Shown: piece by piece, positions 32,387 to 43,424 of the stretch
How positions within the stretch are numbered: position 1 is the stretch's first letter
Layout: the number at the start of each line of letters is the position of its first letter
From: Adiantum capillus-veneris
Taxonomy: Eukaryota > Streptophyta > Polypodiopsida > Polypodiales > Pteridaceae
NCBI GenBank assembly: GCA_014529385.2
Contig: CM043960.1
Span: forward strand, 123,717,043-123,781,042
Length of the DNA: 64,000 nt
Reading direction: 5' to 3'
Program-made: the position numbers and the translations under genes
Notes under the pieces: model-generated
Databases searched by the model: none
What the model saw: the letters and a program-made list of their open reading frames with translations, nothing else
Told to the model about the DNA's origin: nothing

Positions 32387-35243
32387 ATAATTTCTACAAT
32401 ATATATGTGTGTGTGTAAACTATGTGTATATGTGTGTATTGCCTTCTTGAGGCCACTGTAATAACTTCATCTTGTTTAATTGACTAGCTTTACATTTTAT
32501 TTGAAATTCTTACATCATACTTCACTTTTTTTTGGCATGCTCAAAAAATCCTTACAGAACAAGGGATGGATGAGTGCATTCATAAGAGTTTGAACTCATG
32601 ATGTGAAGTATTGACTTTAAAAAAAGTTTCTTAATTTTTTTAATTTGTGAAATGGTCCTTTCATTTAAAAACTTTATAAAGAGCCATTTCATTGAATTGT
32701 TTTATTATTTCCTATGCATATTATGAGACCTACCTTTTCTTATGAAAAGACAATTTCTTTTGTCAATGAACATTTTGTTTTTATATTTAAAAAAATCATA
32801 TTGTAACATCAAATGATGATGTTTTTTGGAATTGAAAAAAATAATAGGTATCCATCATCAATCACAATAAGTCTTACATCGGTTTTACCAACCAACAAAA
32901 ATAAGGTGAGGAGTCACAAAAGCCTGCTAAGTTAAGGGAGGATGAGAGTTATTGAAGGCAAGTTTCTTGTGTTTTCATATAAAATTGTATTGTCCATTAT
33001 GTGTTTTCATATAAAATTGTATTGTCCATAATCACAACTTTCTTATAGAACATGGTGGAAGACACACATAGGAATTTTAAAACAACAAAATAGAAAAGAA
33101 GTAAAATAAAAACAATAAAACATTGACAAAAGAATCCGATGTATAGCTATAATCAGTGTTTGGGAAAAGTGTGCCTCAGCTTAGCCTTGAGCCGGTTGCA
33201 AAATCAAAGTAGCCGGTTGAGGGGAGGGCAAGAAGGAGAAAATTTTGCTTAAAATACATGAAAAATAGTGTAATTTTGCAAAAATAATGGCTAGAATTGT
33301 GAAATTTCCGGTGCAGATTTGTCTTGGAGGGATTTTTGTATGTTTGGGAAAATGATTTTTCGCGAACATTGGCTACAATTTTCTTGAATTCAAGAATTAC
33401 TCATCATTCAATGTTACAATATTATTGTTTTAGATCTATAAAAGAACTTGCATCTCATGTGGAAGTGTTGTATTGTCTTGCATGGAGGCACTGCAAGATT
33501 ATGGAGCTTGGAGGCCAATTTTTTGTGGGATGCCAATTTTTGGCTTGTAGGGCATGAGAAACAGCCTATAACACCGCCTATAACACCCAACAAGACAAGG
33601 CTCTTAGTAAATCACTAGCTAATTGGTCCATAAATGGGGAGTTAAAGAAAAATGTAGCCATTCATAAGTAAATTATCTTATTCCTGAGTCCTAATTGCCT
33701 ATGACCATGTCATGTGAAACAAGGAACTTGAAAGGTCGGCAAAAAATTGTTGGCATGAGCAAAGGCTTTTTTTTTTTTTTTCCTTTGAAGATAAGGCAAT
33801 GATAATTTGAAGTGTTGATCTTTAGTTCATTGTTTGTTTCTATAATGTCAAAAATTGAACTTGGAAAAACAAGTTAATTAATTCTAATACGGCATCCCTT
33901 TTAAAAAGGGATTAACATCCATTCTTTAAGGGATGCCTTCTTCTTTAAGTTCTCGGTTTTTTTGTGTGGGTTGGGGGGGGGGGGGGGGGGGGGGGGGGGT
34001 TGTGTGTGTGTGTGTGTGTGTGTTTTTGGGGGTGGTGGTGGTGGTTTGGATCCACTATGTATAAGGGTTGTACATTTGAGTAGGGTGCATCCAATTAGGA
34101 GTACATTGGATTGGACCCTTTTATAAGGGTGGTGGATAAGATATTGTGGACGTAACAAAAAGAGAGAAAAAATAGTATGCTAAAGATTTTAATAGTATGC
34201 TATAAAAACTAATGTAACCAAATACATCGTATTAAGTCATATCAAAGTAGCGATACTATTAAGTAAAGAGAAAATAGTATACATCAAAAAATCTATCATC
34301 ATCTATGACTCTTTGGTCTATCAAAGCCATTTGGCCTTGCTTGGAAGCACACACTGCTACACCATAGATTGCATTATTAGTGTGCTGCCACTTTTGATAA
34401 GAAGGTGAGGAAGGCACAAATGTATGTATCTATGAATATGCACTTATGTCCATCTTTGTATCTTTGTGAGAGGAATAGACAATGCCAATTTTTAACTGTA
34501 AGACCTTTCTCAAAGGCTAATTTTGATGTGCATGCCATGATTACTTCAAAGATGTCACCAATAAATGAAGAGAAGAAGAAAGCAATAGTCAAGAATAACA
34601 ACAACAACAACAAGCAATCAAGCGATACACACCTACATGGCGAAGAAAAACAACAACTTTGCGGATCTTTTTTAGGGGGAAAAAATCCTCAAAATTACCA
34701 AAATTAATGTCATGTGATATTATTGTGAGAATTTTTTGTGAGCCAAACCCTAACTTGTGTTGTAGGGGAAGATTTGTGTATTTCACCCTCCTTTGTGGGG
34801 ATAAATGTATATCATTTAATTTTGTGATATGTGATGACTTTTGTGTAACTCTACCTATGCGTGTTTTAATGGGAGGATATTGTGTGAGTGCAAACAAATC
34901 CCACACGAGGAGGGTTGTTATGGTGTAGGTTTTGTACAACCTATTGCGTGTGTGCACCCTATTACATGTGGATGCCTACTCAACTTGTGACATGTGAGAG
35001 ATCAGGGTGATCCTCATAAAGGCCGAACATGATCCCCTATGGACTGTCCTACGTCATGTGTCTATATGATGTATTAAATCCATTGAGAAGGTGATCTGGC
35101 AATGTCAAGTTAGATATTTGGAATTTAGGTGTCTAATGGTTTGTGGGTTGAAGATGGATATACCTTTGTTGGGTGTGTGCATGTGTCTTATATAGGCAAT
35201 CCGTCTAACCCACCTTGAATCCACAATAGCTTATCAAACAGGG
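32385..35243. other. No gene recognised; 27-bp G run and small duplications
   Basis: A 32-bp segment (GTGTTTTCATATAAAATTG...) is tandemly repeated at about 32969-33030. G27 at 33973-33999 is followed by (TG)n and a GGT repeat to about 34047. An (AAC)n run lies near 34598-34612. The last 300 bp before 35244 have a TATA-like TCTTATATAGGC and may be part of an older LTR, but I find no partner. The target duplication CAGGG of element B ends this stretch. Confidence 0.5.
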
Positions 35244-35826
35244 TGTTAACCCTCACGGCTCACGGACACCCCATCACCTATGATCTATAAACGTTGTATT
35301 ATGTATGATTTAGAGTCAGGTACCGTGCTTGTCGGACCAATAGGGAAAGGTAGAGTGATCGTCGATGAGAGGCGCACTTTAACTTGGACATTCAAGGGAT
35401 TAGTTGGTTAAGCATGGGCGCCCAAGTGTGACTGGGGTGAGCTCCTATAAAAGCCAACTAAACCTAATTTTTACTCATTCTCTCATTTGTGCAATTGAAG
35501 AGTGCTCTTGCTCCATCTCCATCTTCTTCTTCTTCTTCACCTCCTTGTGTGTGTGTGTGTGAGAGAGAGAGAGAGGGAGAGTGTGTGTGCGATCGAGCAT
35601 TACGAAGGCACGACGGCGGCGAAGCGGTTGAGCGCGGTACGACTGCAGCTTCTTCTTCATCGCGGCGAGGAATCCACCACGAAGGCGAGCGTAGAGCGGT
35701 GAGTGACACACCCTTTGTTTTCTTGAGCTTGCTAGTTTAGGCTTGTTGTGTGCTTGGAGCCGTTTGTGGCTCGCACACGGTGTATTGGCAAGTCCCTTGC
35801 TTCGACAGTGCGGCAAGGAGCGCACA
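35244..35826 (+). repeat. 5' LTR of element B
   Basis: 583 bp, TGTTAACCCTCACGG ... GGAGCGCACA. TATA box TATAAAAG at 35446-35453. A (GT)n(GA)n array at about 35546-35580 lies downstream of it, probably in the transcribed part. Ser/Arg-rich frames here are not genes. Confidence 0.95.
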
Positions 35827-35830
35827 TTTT

Positions 35831-35848
35831 TGGCGCCGCTGCCGGGGA
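35831..35848 (+). other. Primer-binding site of element B, tRNA-Asp type
   Basis: TGGCGCCGCTGCCGGGGA, four bases after the LTR. It has one difference from the canonical Athila/Tat site. Confidence 0.92.
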
Positions 35849-36632
35849 TATGCCCTACACTAAGCTCGGTTAGCACTTTACGCTTCCTTGTGGTACAATT
35901 TCTATCATAGGAAAGGCAGGGAAGGAGTGTGTGGAAGATTTCTGTTTTTTGCGTTTTCTGCAATTGCTGTCAAGTTTCAATTTCTGCTATTGTCTGCGTT
36001 TTTTCAATCTCTGCAATTTCTGCATTTTCAAGTTCGGCGTTTTCAATTTCTTCAATTTCCTGCATTTCTGTCAATTTGCTGCAATTTCTGCGTTTTTCTG
36101 CATCAACAAAACGCGAGCGAGTGGGTGGCGATATTTTTCGAAAATAAAAAACGTGACTCTTAAAACGGACGGTTTGGTTTGTATAAAAGATAGATCGGGA
36201 TCGGGATCATTTTCCCAAGCCCAAGCCCAAGCCCAAGCCCAAGCCCAGGCCCAGGCCTCAGTCTTATGATATATACTAGACTCACTCTTATATATATACC
36301 CTACTCCCTCAAGAGAGAATGAGAGCATGTGGGACAAGTCCTCCACTCTCCTCCTTTCTCTTCCCACTTGTACCCTTAGACTTTCTAGTTTGGGCCTAGT
36401 CCCCTACTGGAAATTGACAGTTTTAGGGATTTCGAGGGCATAGAGTGACCAAACGGAGGGCTGTAAAGCACGGCACGACCCTCTGACCGATACGCTCGTT
36501 TCGAGCTATCACACGGCCCATTCCACGACACGCTCTAAAAAATCTAGCAAAAAAACAAACAAAAAACACGCTAAAAACTAGTCACAAAGCCTCCTAGAGC
36601 AGCTTTTTGACACCTTAGGGTATCAAAAGCAC
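35849..36632 (+). other. Leader of element B with two low-complexity blocks
   Basis: Block one (about 35938-36102) is a pyrimidine-rich array of TTTCTGCAATTTCTGC-like words. Block two (about 36214-36257) is (CCCAAG)n grading into CCCAGG. Unlike the A-family leaders it has no spaced palindromes that I can find. Short open frames in it are compositional. Confidence 0.8.
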
Positions 36633-39600
36633 ATGCACTTACGCTCTGGGCGGGAACACGAGCATATTGAGAGTGCCTCTGTTCATACGGACACCCATTA
36701 CCCATCCACGATAAGCTCTAGACCCTCAGCGGGGACACAAGGTAGCACCACCCAAGACCCTAAAATAGCCGCTAGTGATTCCTCCTCCGACTCAGAAATC
36801 ATGGAAGCATACCCTACCCAAAACACTGAGAGAGAAGGCCATGCACCTCCCGAAGCTCCACAGCCTAGTACTAGTATGTTTAGCCGTTTCATGGAAACAT
36901 TAGGTAGAGCTACTCGCTCGGAACCTGATGTAAATGAAGCACACGAAGGGGGTGGGGAAGTGGAATCTCCTTTCACATCGCACGTGGACCCCACACCCCC
37001 AAAGAGTGTCCATGTGGATATCCTACCAACTTCTTACCAAGAAGGCCCTGTTGAGCTGCCTCCTTCAGAAGTTCCCTCTAGAGTACCGTTGGTGACAAGT
37101 AAAACCACGGGGAGCAACATTGCTTCTACCTCACAAGAAACCGTTAACACGTCGACTCTAGAAGGATTGTTCATTAATGATCATTGGACATACGACCTCC
37201 ACACTGAGGTGTTGACGGATCTACACTCTGGCCACGCCTACCATGTAGGATGGATAGAGATTGTACAATCCACCTCTAGTGCCACGAGCATCGAAGATCA
37301 ACAGAAAATGATCTGTAATGTTATCCATGGCATTATTCAATCAGAAAGGCAAAACCGAGGGGTAAATATACTCTCAACTGGCCCCATGAGATTTCTGGAT
37401 ACGAGCAAGGCTCAACAGCCTACTCTATCACAAATGGAGACTCCTCTAATGAGCCCCATGGACCCATCTTACGTCATTTCACCTGGGGTCTCTATGCAAT
37501 CTGAGCCTCCGAGCGAAAACTTTAGCTTCCCTAACTTGGCTCAACCCTCTATCAAGGAAAACACAGTGCTCACTCCAGGGATAAGCCTAACAGAGAATGT
37601 ACCGATGACATCTACGGTTAGCGCAGTGCCACTACCTAGTGTCGTAGTACCTAATATGGGGCCTCGACCATATGTGCCTCTAGCCCCTTATGCACACATG
37701 GCCCCCACACCTCCAATTGTACCACTTGCTTATGCTCCTCGAGTGCCGCTCCCTAGCTCTTATCCGAGTGGACCTATGCCCGGTTATGTTCCATATCCTG
37801 CATCATCCACACATATGCCAAGACCGGTACCCGTTCCTCTCCCACATATGATTCCAAGAGTACCTCCACCGGCCCTGCCTCCTCACATAGGTGACTTGGC
37901 AGCGTTTGCTCAAACCATAGGTCGATCTATCGCGGAAAATATGCATCATGCATCTGATAGAGAGCCTAGAAGTAAGGCAGTACAAATTGCCAAACTCACG
38001 CAAAAATTCAATGGGGACGAAGATGCTAGGAAACACATTGAAGTGTTTGAACAAGTATGTGATTCCTTAGGGGAACGCAACGAACTACATAAGTGCAATG
38101 CCTTAAGCTTGACATTAAGTGGGAAGGCTGGAGATTGGTATAGGACCCTAAGGGTGGACGAGAAAACAATCTACCCTACCCTTCGAAGGTTGTTTCTAAA
38201 GGAGTACATACGAGAAGGTGTGCTTTGGGGTGTAGCATCTCAGCTACAGAAGGCCGAACGTAAGGAAGGAGAGTCAGTAAGGGACTTCATTAGTCGTCTA
38301 AAGCACTTAAACTCTCGTTGCCCTGTAAATGAGCGCTTCAACAATAACCAACTGCTTGATCGATTCATTCGAGGGTTGAGGAATGAAGGAATCTATAATG
38401 GACTAGTGATTAGAGGTATCACAACCTGGGAAGATGTCACTGCCAATGCAATCCAATTAGAGGACAACTTGATGATAGCAGGCATGAGGGTGTCTACTGA
38501 CACGAGATCCACTAGCTCACAAGCCATTGAGTATGAACCCATGACTGCAAAGCCCATTGCCAATGAGCCAAAGGTATTTGAGACATTCTTGACAGACCTC
38601 ACCAAGGCAATCCAAGAGTCTCTTAAGGATAATCGACCCCCTCAAAATAGTCACATGTATCCAAGAAGGGAGCAACAATGGTGTTCCATTTGCTTAGGTC
38701 CACATAGCACTAGTGAGTGCCCTACGTTTAGAGTAAAATTTAATGGAACTTGCAACGCATGTGGTAGGTATGGTCACCAAGCTAAGGATTGTTTAATGAT
38801 CAAACGTATGATGGCAAATAGACCACCTGTAGCCTGGACGGATGCACCTCGAGCTCCTGTATTGATGCCTACTCCACCTGTTGAGCAACTACCGCAACAC
38901 ATGGTCCCTAGATCTCAAAATGTTGTACAAGCTACACCGCTACCACCTCCTGTGCTAGGACCGCAGCCCCCACATCCAAGAGTCGCCCCTATGAACCAAG
39001 TGGGTTGCGAGCCATCTAATGCTTATGCAGATGGTTGTGAGGAGGAAATAGACACTAGTATTGCCTACGGACTTGATACATTGGAAGAGTGTCCTATATA
39101 CTACATGGAAGATTGTTGGGGACAAGTCAAGCCGGTTTATCAAGCTGCTGCTCTCGCATCCAGAGGTCAAAATATCAACACCCAGGCTAGGAGGCCACCT
39201 CTTCAATGCTACGAGTGTGGGGGACCACATCGAGTAGCGGAGTGCCCTATTAGGCTGCAAAAGAATGCTGCACAGATGCAAGTGAATCAAGGGAGCACGT
39301 CTGCAATGCCAATACTCACATGTAATCGTTGTGGCATAGATCACTTGATTGCCCAATGCCCCTATAACCCAAATGCGCCTAAAATCACACCCCTGAATTT
39401 GGTCGAAATTGCTAGTGTGACGTCGCCAATACCACCCGTCGCACCCGCTTATGCGATTACACGGTCCATGCTTCAAGGGCCAGGACATATCCTCGAAGAG
39501 AGAGATACCGCGTCAGTTATCCAAGCAAAGAAAAAGAAGACACGAAGGAAGAAGTCGCAGAATACGGAAAATTCAAAGCCAAGTTCCAAAACAAACATAG

Positions 39601-40244
39601 GAACAGGAGATGACCCCGTGTATATGAATGACCTCGAGGATGATTCAGATTCAGTCGAGACAATGGAGACTAGAACCAATACCACAAAGGGAAAGACCGA
39701 CAAAGAAAACCGTAACATGGAACCAAATGAAAACCGAATAAGAGAAAACCATAAAGAGCCTCTGAAAACACCACAAGTGTTTCCAAATCCAATCCACGAC
39801 CCCCAAGATAAATCGCAGGGGCAAAAAGGGAAAAATCGTAAAAAGAAGATTGGGACGTACCCAAACCCAGTAGACGAGATTGAGCAGGTGAAACATCTAA
39901 GAGGTTTAGTGGAGGAGACTCAAAGGAAACTAGAACCAGAACCCATGCAGGTCAAAATTCATGACACAGTGTTTCCCACGCAAGTTCATCCACCCCACAT
40001 GAACCATAGACCGTTAGCCATATCTAGTATCATCCAAGAAGGGAGTGAGGACAGGACATCAGAAAGTGAGCATACACCCTTCTTGTTGGAAAGGATGTTT
40101 AACGAAGGAATACCTGATCCCATTGAGGAATATGAGATTCCATCCTCACCAGTTCCTAGTCAAGGACCTACACCCTGCAAAACGCCAATGAATGTTGCCA
40201 AACTAGTGGACTTCATGTCTTCTGAGGTCGAACCACGATCATAG
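36633..40244 (+). CDS. gag: Gag polyprotein of element B, intact, 1,203 aa
   Basis: Begins MHLRSGREHEH, a usual start for plant Ty3/gypsy Gag. Residues 1-440 are Ser/Thr/Pro-rich and apparently disordered. About 450-615 is the retrotransposon Gag core (AKLTQKFNGDEDARKHIEVF, LSGKAGDWYRTLRVDE, FISRLKHLNSRCPVNE). Four zinc knuckles follow: CSICLGPHSTSEC at 684, CNACGRYGHQAKDC at 707, CYECGGPHRVAEC at 859 and CNRCGIDHLIAQC at 897. Three are CX2CX3HX4C, a spacing known in Athila-type Gag, and one is canonical CX2CX4HX4C. The rest is Lys/Glu-rich. It is very long for a Gag. It should assemble a cytoplasmic particle and package the element RNA. Its stop overlaps the next open frame. Confidence 0.93.
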   Translation: MHLRSGREHEHIESASVHTDTHYPSTISSRPSAGTQGSTTQDPKIAASDSSSDSEIMEAYPTQNTEREGHAPPEAPQPSTSMFSRFMETLGRATRSEPDVNEAHEGGGEVESPFTSHVDPTPPKSVHVDILPTSYQEGPVELPPSEVPSRVPLVTSKTTGSNIASTSQETVNTSTLEGLFINDHWTYDLHTEVLTDLHSGHAYHVGWIEIVQSTSSATSIEDQQKMICNVIHGIIQSERQNRGVNILSTGPMRFLDTSKAQQPTLSQMETPLMSPMDPSYVISPGVSMQSEPPSENFSFPNLAQPSIKENTVLTPGISLTENVPMTSTVSAVPLPSVVVPNMGPRPYVPLAPYAHMAPTPPIVPLAYAPRVPLPSSYPSGPMPGYVPYPASSTHMPRPVPVPLPHMIPRVPPPALPPHIGDLAAFAQTIGRSIAENMHHASDREPRSKAVQIAKLTQKFNGDEDARKHIEVFEQVCDSLGERNELHKCNALSLTLSGKAGDWYRTLRVDEKTIYPTLRRLFLKEYIREGVLWGVASQLQKAERKEGESVRDFISRLKHLNSRCPVNERFNNNQLLDRFIRGLRNEGIYNGLVIRGITTWEDVTANAIQLEDNLMIAGMRVSTDTRSTSSQAIEYEPMTAKPIANEPKVFETFLTDLTKAIQESLKDNRPPQNSHMYPRREQQWCSICLGPHSTSECPTFRVKFNGTCNACGRYGHQAKDCLMIKRMMANRPPVAWTDAPRAPVLMPTPPVEQLPQHMVPRSQNVVQATPLPPPVLGPQPPHPRVAPMNQVGCEPSNAYADGCEEEIDTSIAYGLDTLEECPIYYMEDCWGQVKPVYQAAALASRGQNINTQARRPPLQCYECGGPHRVAECPIRLQKNAAQMQVNQGSTSAMPILTCNRCGIDHLIAQCPYNPNAPKITPLNLVEIASVTSPIPPVAPAYAITRSMLQGPGHILEERDTASVIQAKKKKTRRKKSQNTENSKPSSKTNIGTGDDPVYMNDLEDDSDSVETMETRTNTTKGKTDKENRNMEPNENRIRENHKEPLKTPQVFPNPIHDPQDKSQGQKGKNRKKKIGTYPNPVDEIEQVKHLRGLVEETQRKLEPEPMQVKIHDTVFPTQVHPPHMNHRPLAISSIIQEGSEDRTSESEHTPFLLERMFNEGIPDPIEEYEIPSSPVPSQGPTPCKTPMNVAKLVDFMSSEVEPRS

Positions 40245-41806
40245 CAAAGCTGTATGGAGATCCTGAGTTATTCCTTGCACTTCGAGCATTCCTTAACGGA
40301 GAGCTACGAACGGGATTACCGCAGTTTGCGCAACCAAATAGGCCTGACTCGATTATGATTGATGAGGAAAATCATGTGCAATCACTTGACTTAGATGGAC
40401 ACGAGTCTGTGATTGAGGTACCCATTAACGAATTAGGGCAGTATTTTGAAGGCGACGAGTCTAATGCAACCCTACCCATCACTACCAAGGGATTAACTAT
40501 AAAGGGAATTCTTGATGGTGGTGCGGGAGTTAGCATCGTTACAAAAGATTGTTGGGAATCCATGGGAAAACCCCGCCTCAGTGTTACTAACATTGTGGTA
40601 AAGATGGCAAATGGTACCATAGCCAAACCTATGGGGATGCTCAAGGATCTTAAGATCAAAGTTCTAGGACACAAGGTACGACATACGTTCATTGTAATGG
40701 ATTTCTCTAAACACCTTATGTCATATGAGATGATTTTAGGACGACCATTCATGAGGGAAGCACAAATGGTTCACGATTGGTCTAAAAATCATGTCTATTT
40801 GCAATTCCAAGACTCTGTCCTTAGAGTGGATTTGGTGACTGGTAAGGTACACCCCTTAGGGAGTAAAACCATTATTGATCATCGCTCTGACACCACAGTT
40901 CACTCGGCCCCACTACAATATTGTTACACTTGTAAGAAGGATACAGACATTGGCCAAGATTCTCCTTACATGGATGTGTTACCGGGTATGACGGAATCAG
41001 AAAATGTGGATTGGGTCCACCTAGCATCAACCATAGACACTTGGGGAAATAGGGGGACGACCTGGGTAACACCTGAGGGGGATGAAATGCCTATACCCTT
41101 AAATATGCTACAAGCAATGCATATCGCTTTCGACAAGACTCATCCTAATGTAACGAAGAAAACATACAAGTGGGTCCCTAAAGCTTCTTTAGCGACCATA
41201 GCTAGTGCTAAAAAACAGAAGCCTTGTAAGAAACGTACCACTCGCTCCAAGAAAAGTAAGAAAATGTTGCGATGGATCCCTAAACGACTATTGGAAGCCC
41301 AAGGCTACTATCAAGGAAATGATCAAATCTGGGTGCCAAAACGTAGATTGTGCTCTTACCTATCACCTGACCCAAGTGAGCCCAATCCCTTAGTTCCAAA
41401 ACGAATCAATGATCGTGGAAAGAAAAAAATCACAGAATGCTACACACCCGCTCCCGAGCTAGTTTGGGTACCAAAGAAAGAACGATTTGTTCCACCTAGC
41501 TCAGGAAGGGGGGAGTCCCATGAAGATTCTAGCTCATCATGTAATACATCCATAGAGGTAAAAGCTTCTACACAGCCTCCATCTATAGTAGTGGACCTCC
41601 ATGAAGCTACAAAAGAACCCACACCTCCCAGTGTTCAAGAATCACCTGATGAACCACTTCAAGTTCGATCCTGGGAGAATACCTTACCACCCTTGCAACT
41701 TGACGAGGCACCTAGGGTAATAGAAAACTACTGGCAAAAATCCTCACCTATTACCAACTGGAACAATTGGTTTCAAAGGGTGACAAGCTCATTTCAAACG
41801 GTATGA
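40226..41806 (+). CDS. Protease-like protein with basic W-[VI]-P-K tail (element B)
   Basis: The frame is -1 relative to Gag and open from 40226, overlapping the last 19 bases of Gag; the first ATG is at 40355, giving 483 aa. Numbered from that ATG, the retropepsin-like domain has GILDGGAGVSIVTKDCWESM (Asp about 54) and YEMILGRPFMRE (about 127). DGGA replaces D-[ST]-G-A, a variant I cannot call inactive. Residues 270-380 are basic and hold W-[VI]-P-K motifs at 273, 307, 326 and 371, with a LVPKR form at 346. The C-terminal 100 residues are acidic and Pro/Ser-rich. Autonomous relatives would continue into RT here; this protein stops. Expression may need -1 frameshifting or internal initiation, but no clear slippery heptamer is seen in the overlap. 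Confidence 0.85.
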   Translation, partial: GRTTIIAKLYGDPELFLALRAFLNGELRTGLPQFAQPNRPDSIMIDEENHVQSLDLDGHESVIEVPINELGQYFEGDESNATLPITTKGLTIKGILDGGAGVSIVTKDCWESMGKPRLSVTNIVVKMANGTIAKPMGMLKDLKIKVLGHKVRHTFIVMDFSKHLMSYEMILGRPFMREAQMVHDWSKNHVYLQFQDSVLRVDLVTGKVHPLGSKTIIDHRSDTTVHSAPLQYCYTCKKDTDIGQDSPYMDVLPGMTESENVDWVHLASTIDTWGNRGTTWVTPEGDEMPIPLNMLQAMHIAFDKTHPNVTKKTYKWVPKASLATIASAKKQKPCKKRTTRSKKSKKMLRWIPKRLLEAQGYYQGNDQIWVPKRRLCSYLSPDPSEPNPLVPKRINDRGKKKITECYTPAPELVWVPKKERFVPPSSGRGESHEDSSSSCNTSIEVKASTQPPSIVVDLHEATKEPTPPSVQESPDEPLQVRSWENTLPPLQLDEAPRVIENYWQKSSPITNWNNWFQRVTSSFQTV

Positions 41807-43410
41807 TCTACCCAAGGAAGGGGGGAGTGTTTGCTGACAGTCATCATTCATTTGTTTCCCTCTCAACCTTTTTCCCTGACCTCTCAATTCCAATCTTAGG
41901 GAATGTACATATAAAGCTTTATACTCACAAAAAAAAAAACAAAAAAAAAAAGAGCAAGAGCAATTAGCAAACGAGTATGCACATTAAAGTCAAAACATTG
42001 ACTCAGACCTACACATGTCACATTTGGTACAGTGAACCAGAAACCTATGCCATAAAACACCTTTGATCCTCATCACTTGAGTGATGGAGGGTAGGTAAGA
42101 TTAGTACGATAGAGTGTTTCTGTTTTAGAGTTGAGTGATTAGAAAAGTTCTCTTTTCCCACTGATGTGCCTCCTAGAGGTATTGTTTGTGTTTCATAGTG
42201 TGTACAGGAGCGTGTTGCTATTGATAGGATTTGGACCTTCATGGAACCTTCAAATCAAGCGCGACCATCAACACAAACAGGTGTTTCTTGTCCATTAGCA
42301 TTGCCTTTATCTTTTTGCATCCATGATTGTCTGCTTTGATTGTGATTGGTAGCATAATATTCAGCGCATTGGCTTAGTATCAAACATTTAATTCAATGTA
42401 ATGTTTTGTCATAATCACTTGTCTAGGTTTAAAAATCAAGCAGTCCGACTAAGCTAGTTTGACCAAGCTAGGTATTAGAAATCTTCTCTTAATACCATGG
42501 GGAATGCCTTCCTAATAATCAATGGTTACTTAGGTTCTTAATCCGATTTAGGCAGCATTGTATGAAATGTACTAGGGCTTTCTAGTGGGCTTAACCCTAT
42601 TGACCTTTAGCTTAAGTATTATAAAGGGAGTTTACTAATGTGATGAGCCTGGGGTGTGTAACAGTGTTATATGACCCCCCAAAGTTACAAAATTAAAATG
42701 CTGAAAATGAACAAACAAAAAATCAAAGTGCCACAATGTAAAATTTTAAGCTGGAAGAGAAATCTCGACTTGATTTGGTACTTCACTCACATGTATCGCC
42801 TATGGTACTAGAGCCCTAGAGGTTCCCAGCGTGGGCGCTTTTCCTTGAAAAGCAAAAAACCCAAGGCATACAAAATAAGCACACACATCATAATTGAATC
42901 AATGTGAAAAGACCTTGGGGGGTCAAAGAAAAAGTAATCAGTCAGGCGATGATTTCATGAGAAATTCCTTTTATGGTAGCTTAACTACAAGGTTTTCTAG
43001 GTATAGCCTCTAGTCAGCCCTCGAACATGAATACTTGGCTCTCGCGATTAAACAACTTAATTGACCACAGAAAGTTAAGAAGCTTACCCATGGTATTAAT
43101 ATTCGATCTCTAGTGCTTTTCGACCGTCAAATTAGCAACCCCAGACTTGTTTAATTTTCTACCTTTACATCTGTTTATGCATTTGATTACATTGCAATTT
43201 AATGTTCATTGCTAACAAATTGTTTGAAATTCTTTGACCAATCAATTTGTCTACCTAAAACTGCATATGCTTTTTAAGAGAATGCAATTACTGTGCCAAT
43301 GTTGTTTGATTTTGCAGTGACTGAAGAAGGCTAAGGACATTCATCTCAAATGCTCTTCCACCTCGACGAACCAGCTTCAACTCAATAGCTTCCGAGGACG
43401 GAATCTACAT
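41807..43410 (+). other. Non-coding 3' region of element B
   Basis: 1.6 kb without a coding frame. It opens with the polypurine-like GGAAGGGGGGAGTGTTTGC (41816-41834), then an A-rich run at 41931-41951. No RT, RNase H or integrase remnants are visible, so the enzymatic region looks absent rather than decayed. Confidence 0.8.
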
Positions 43411-43424
43411 CAGGAAGGGGGGCA
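43411..43424 (+). other. Polypurine tract of element B
   Basis: CAGGAAGGGGGGCA lies immediately before the 3' LTR, the expected plus-strand primer position. The same core AGGAAGGGGGG occurs at 41503 (inside the coding sequence) and at 41815. Confidence 0.9.

Noticed and set aside
34900..35243. Older LTR with a TATA box upstream of element B
   Set aside because: No partner repeat, primer site or clear ends found in the window.
35464..35963. Genes within the LTR of element B (frames on both strands; also at 43645-44010)
   Set aside because: The same frames appear in both LTR copies and lie across the promoter, microsatellite and primer-site junction; no domain.
36214..36257. Telomere-like repeat (CCCAAG)n
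   Set aside because: Unit differs from the plant telomere CCCTAAA and it sits inside an LTR-element leader.
39473..39896. Minus-strand frames opposite Gag of element B
   Set aside because: They are shadows of the intact 1,203-aa plus-strand frame.
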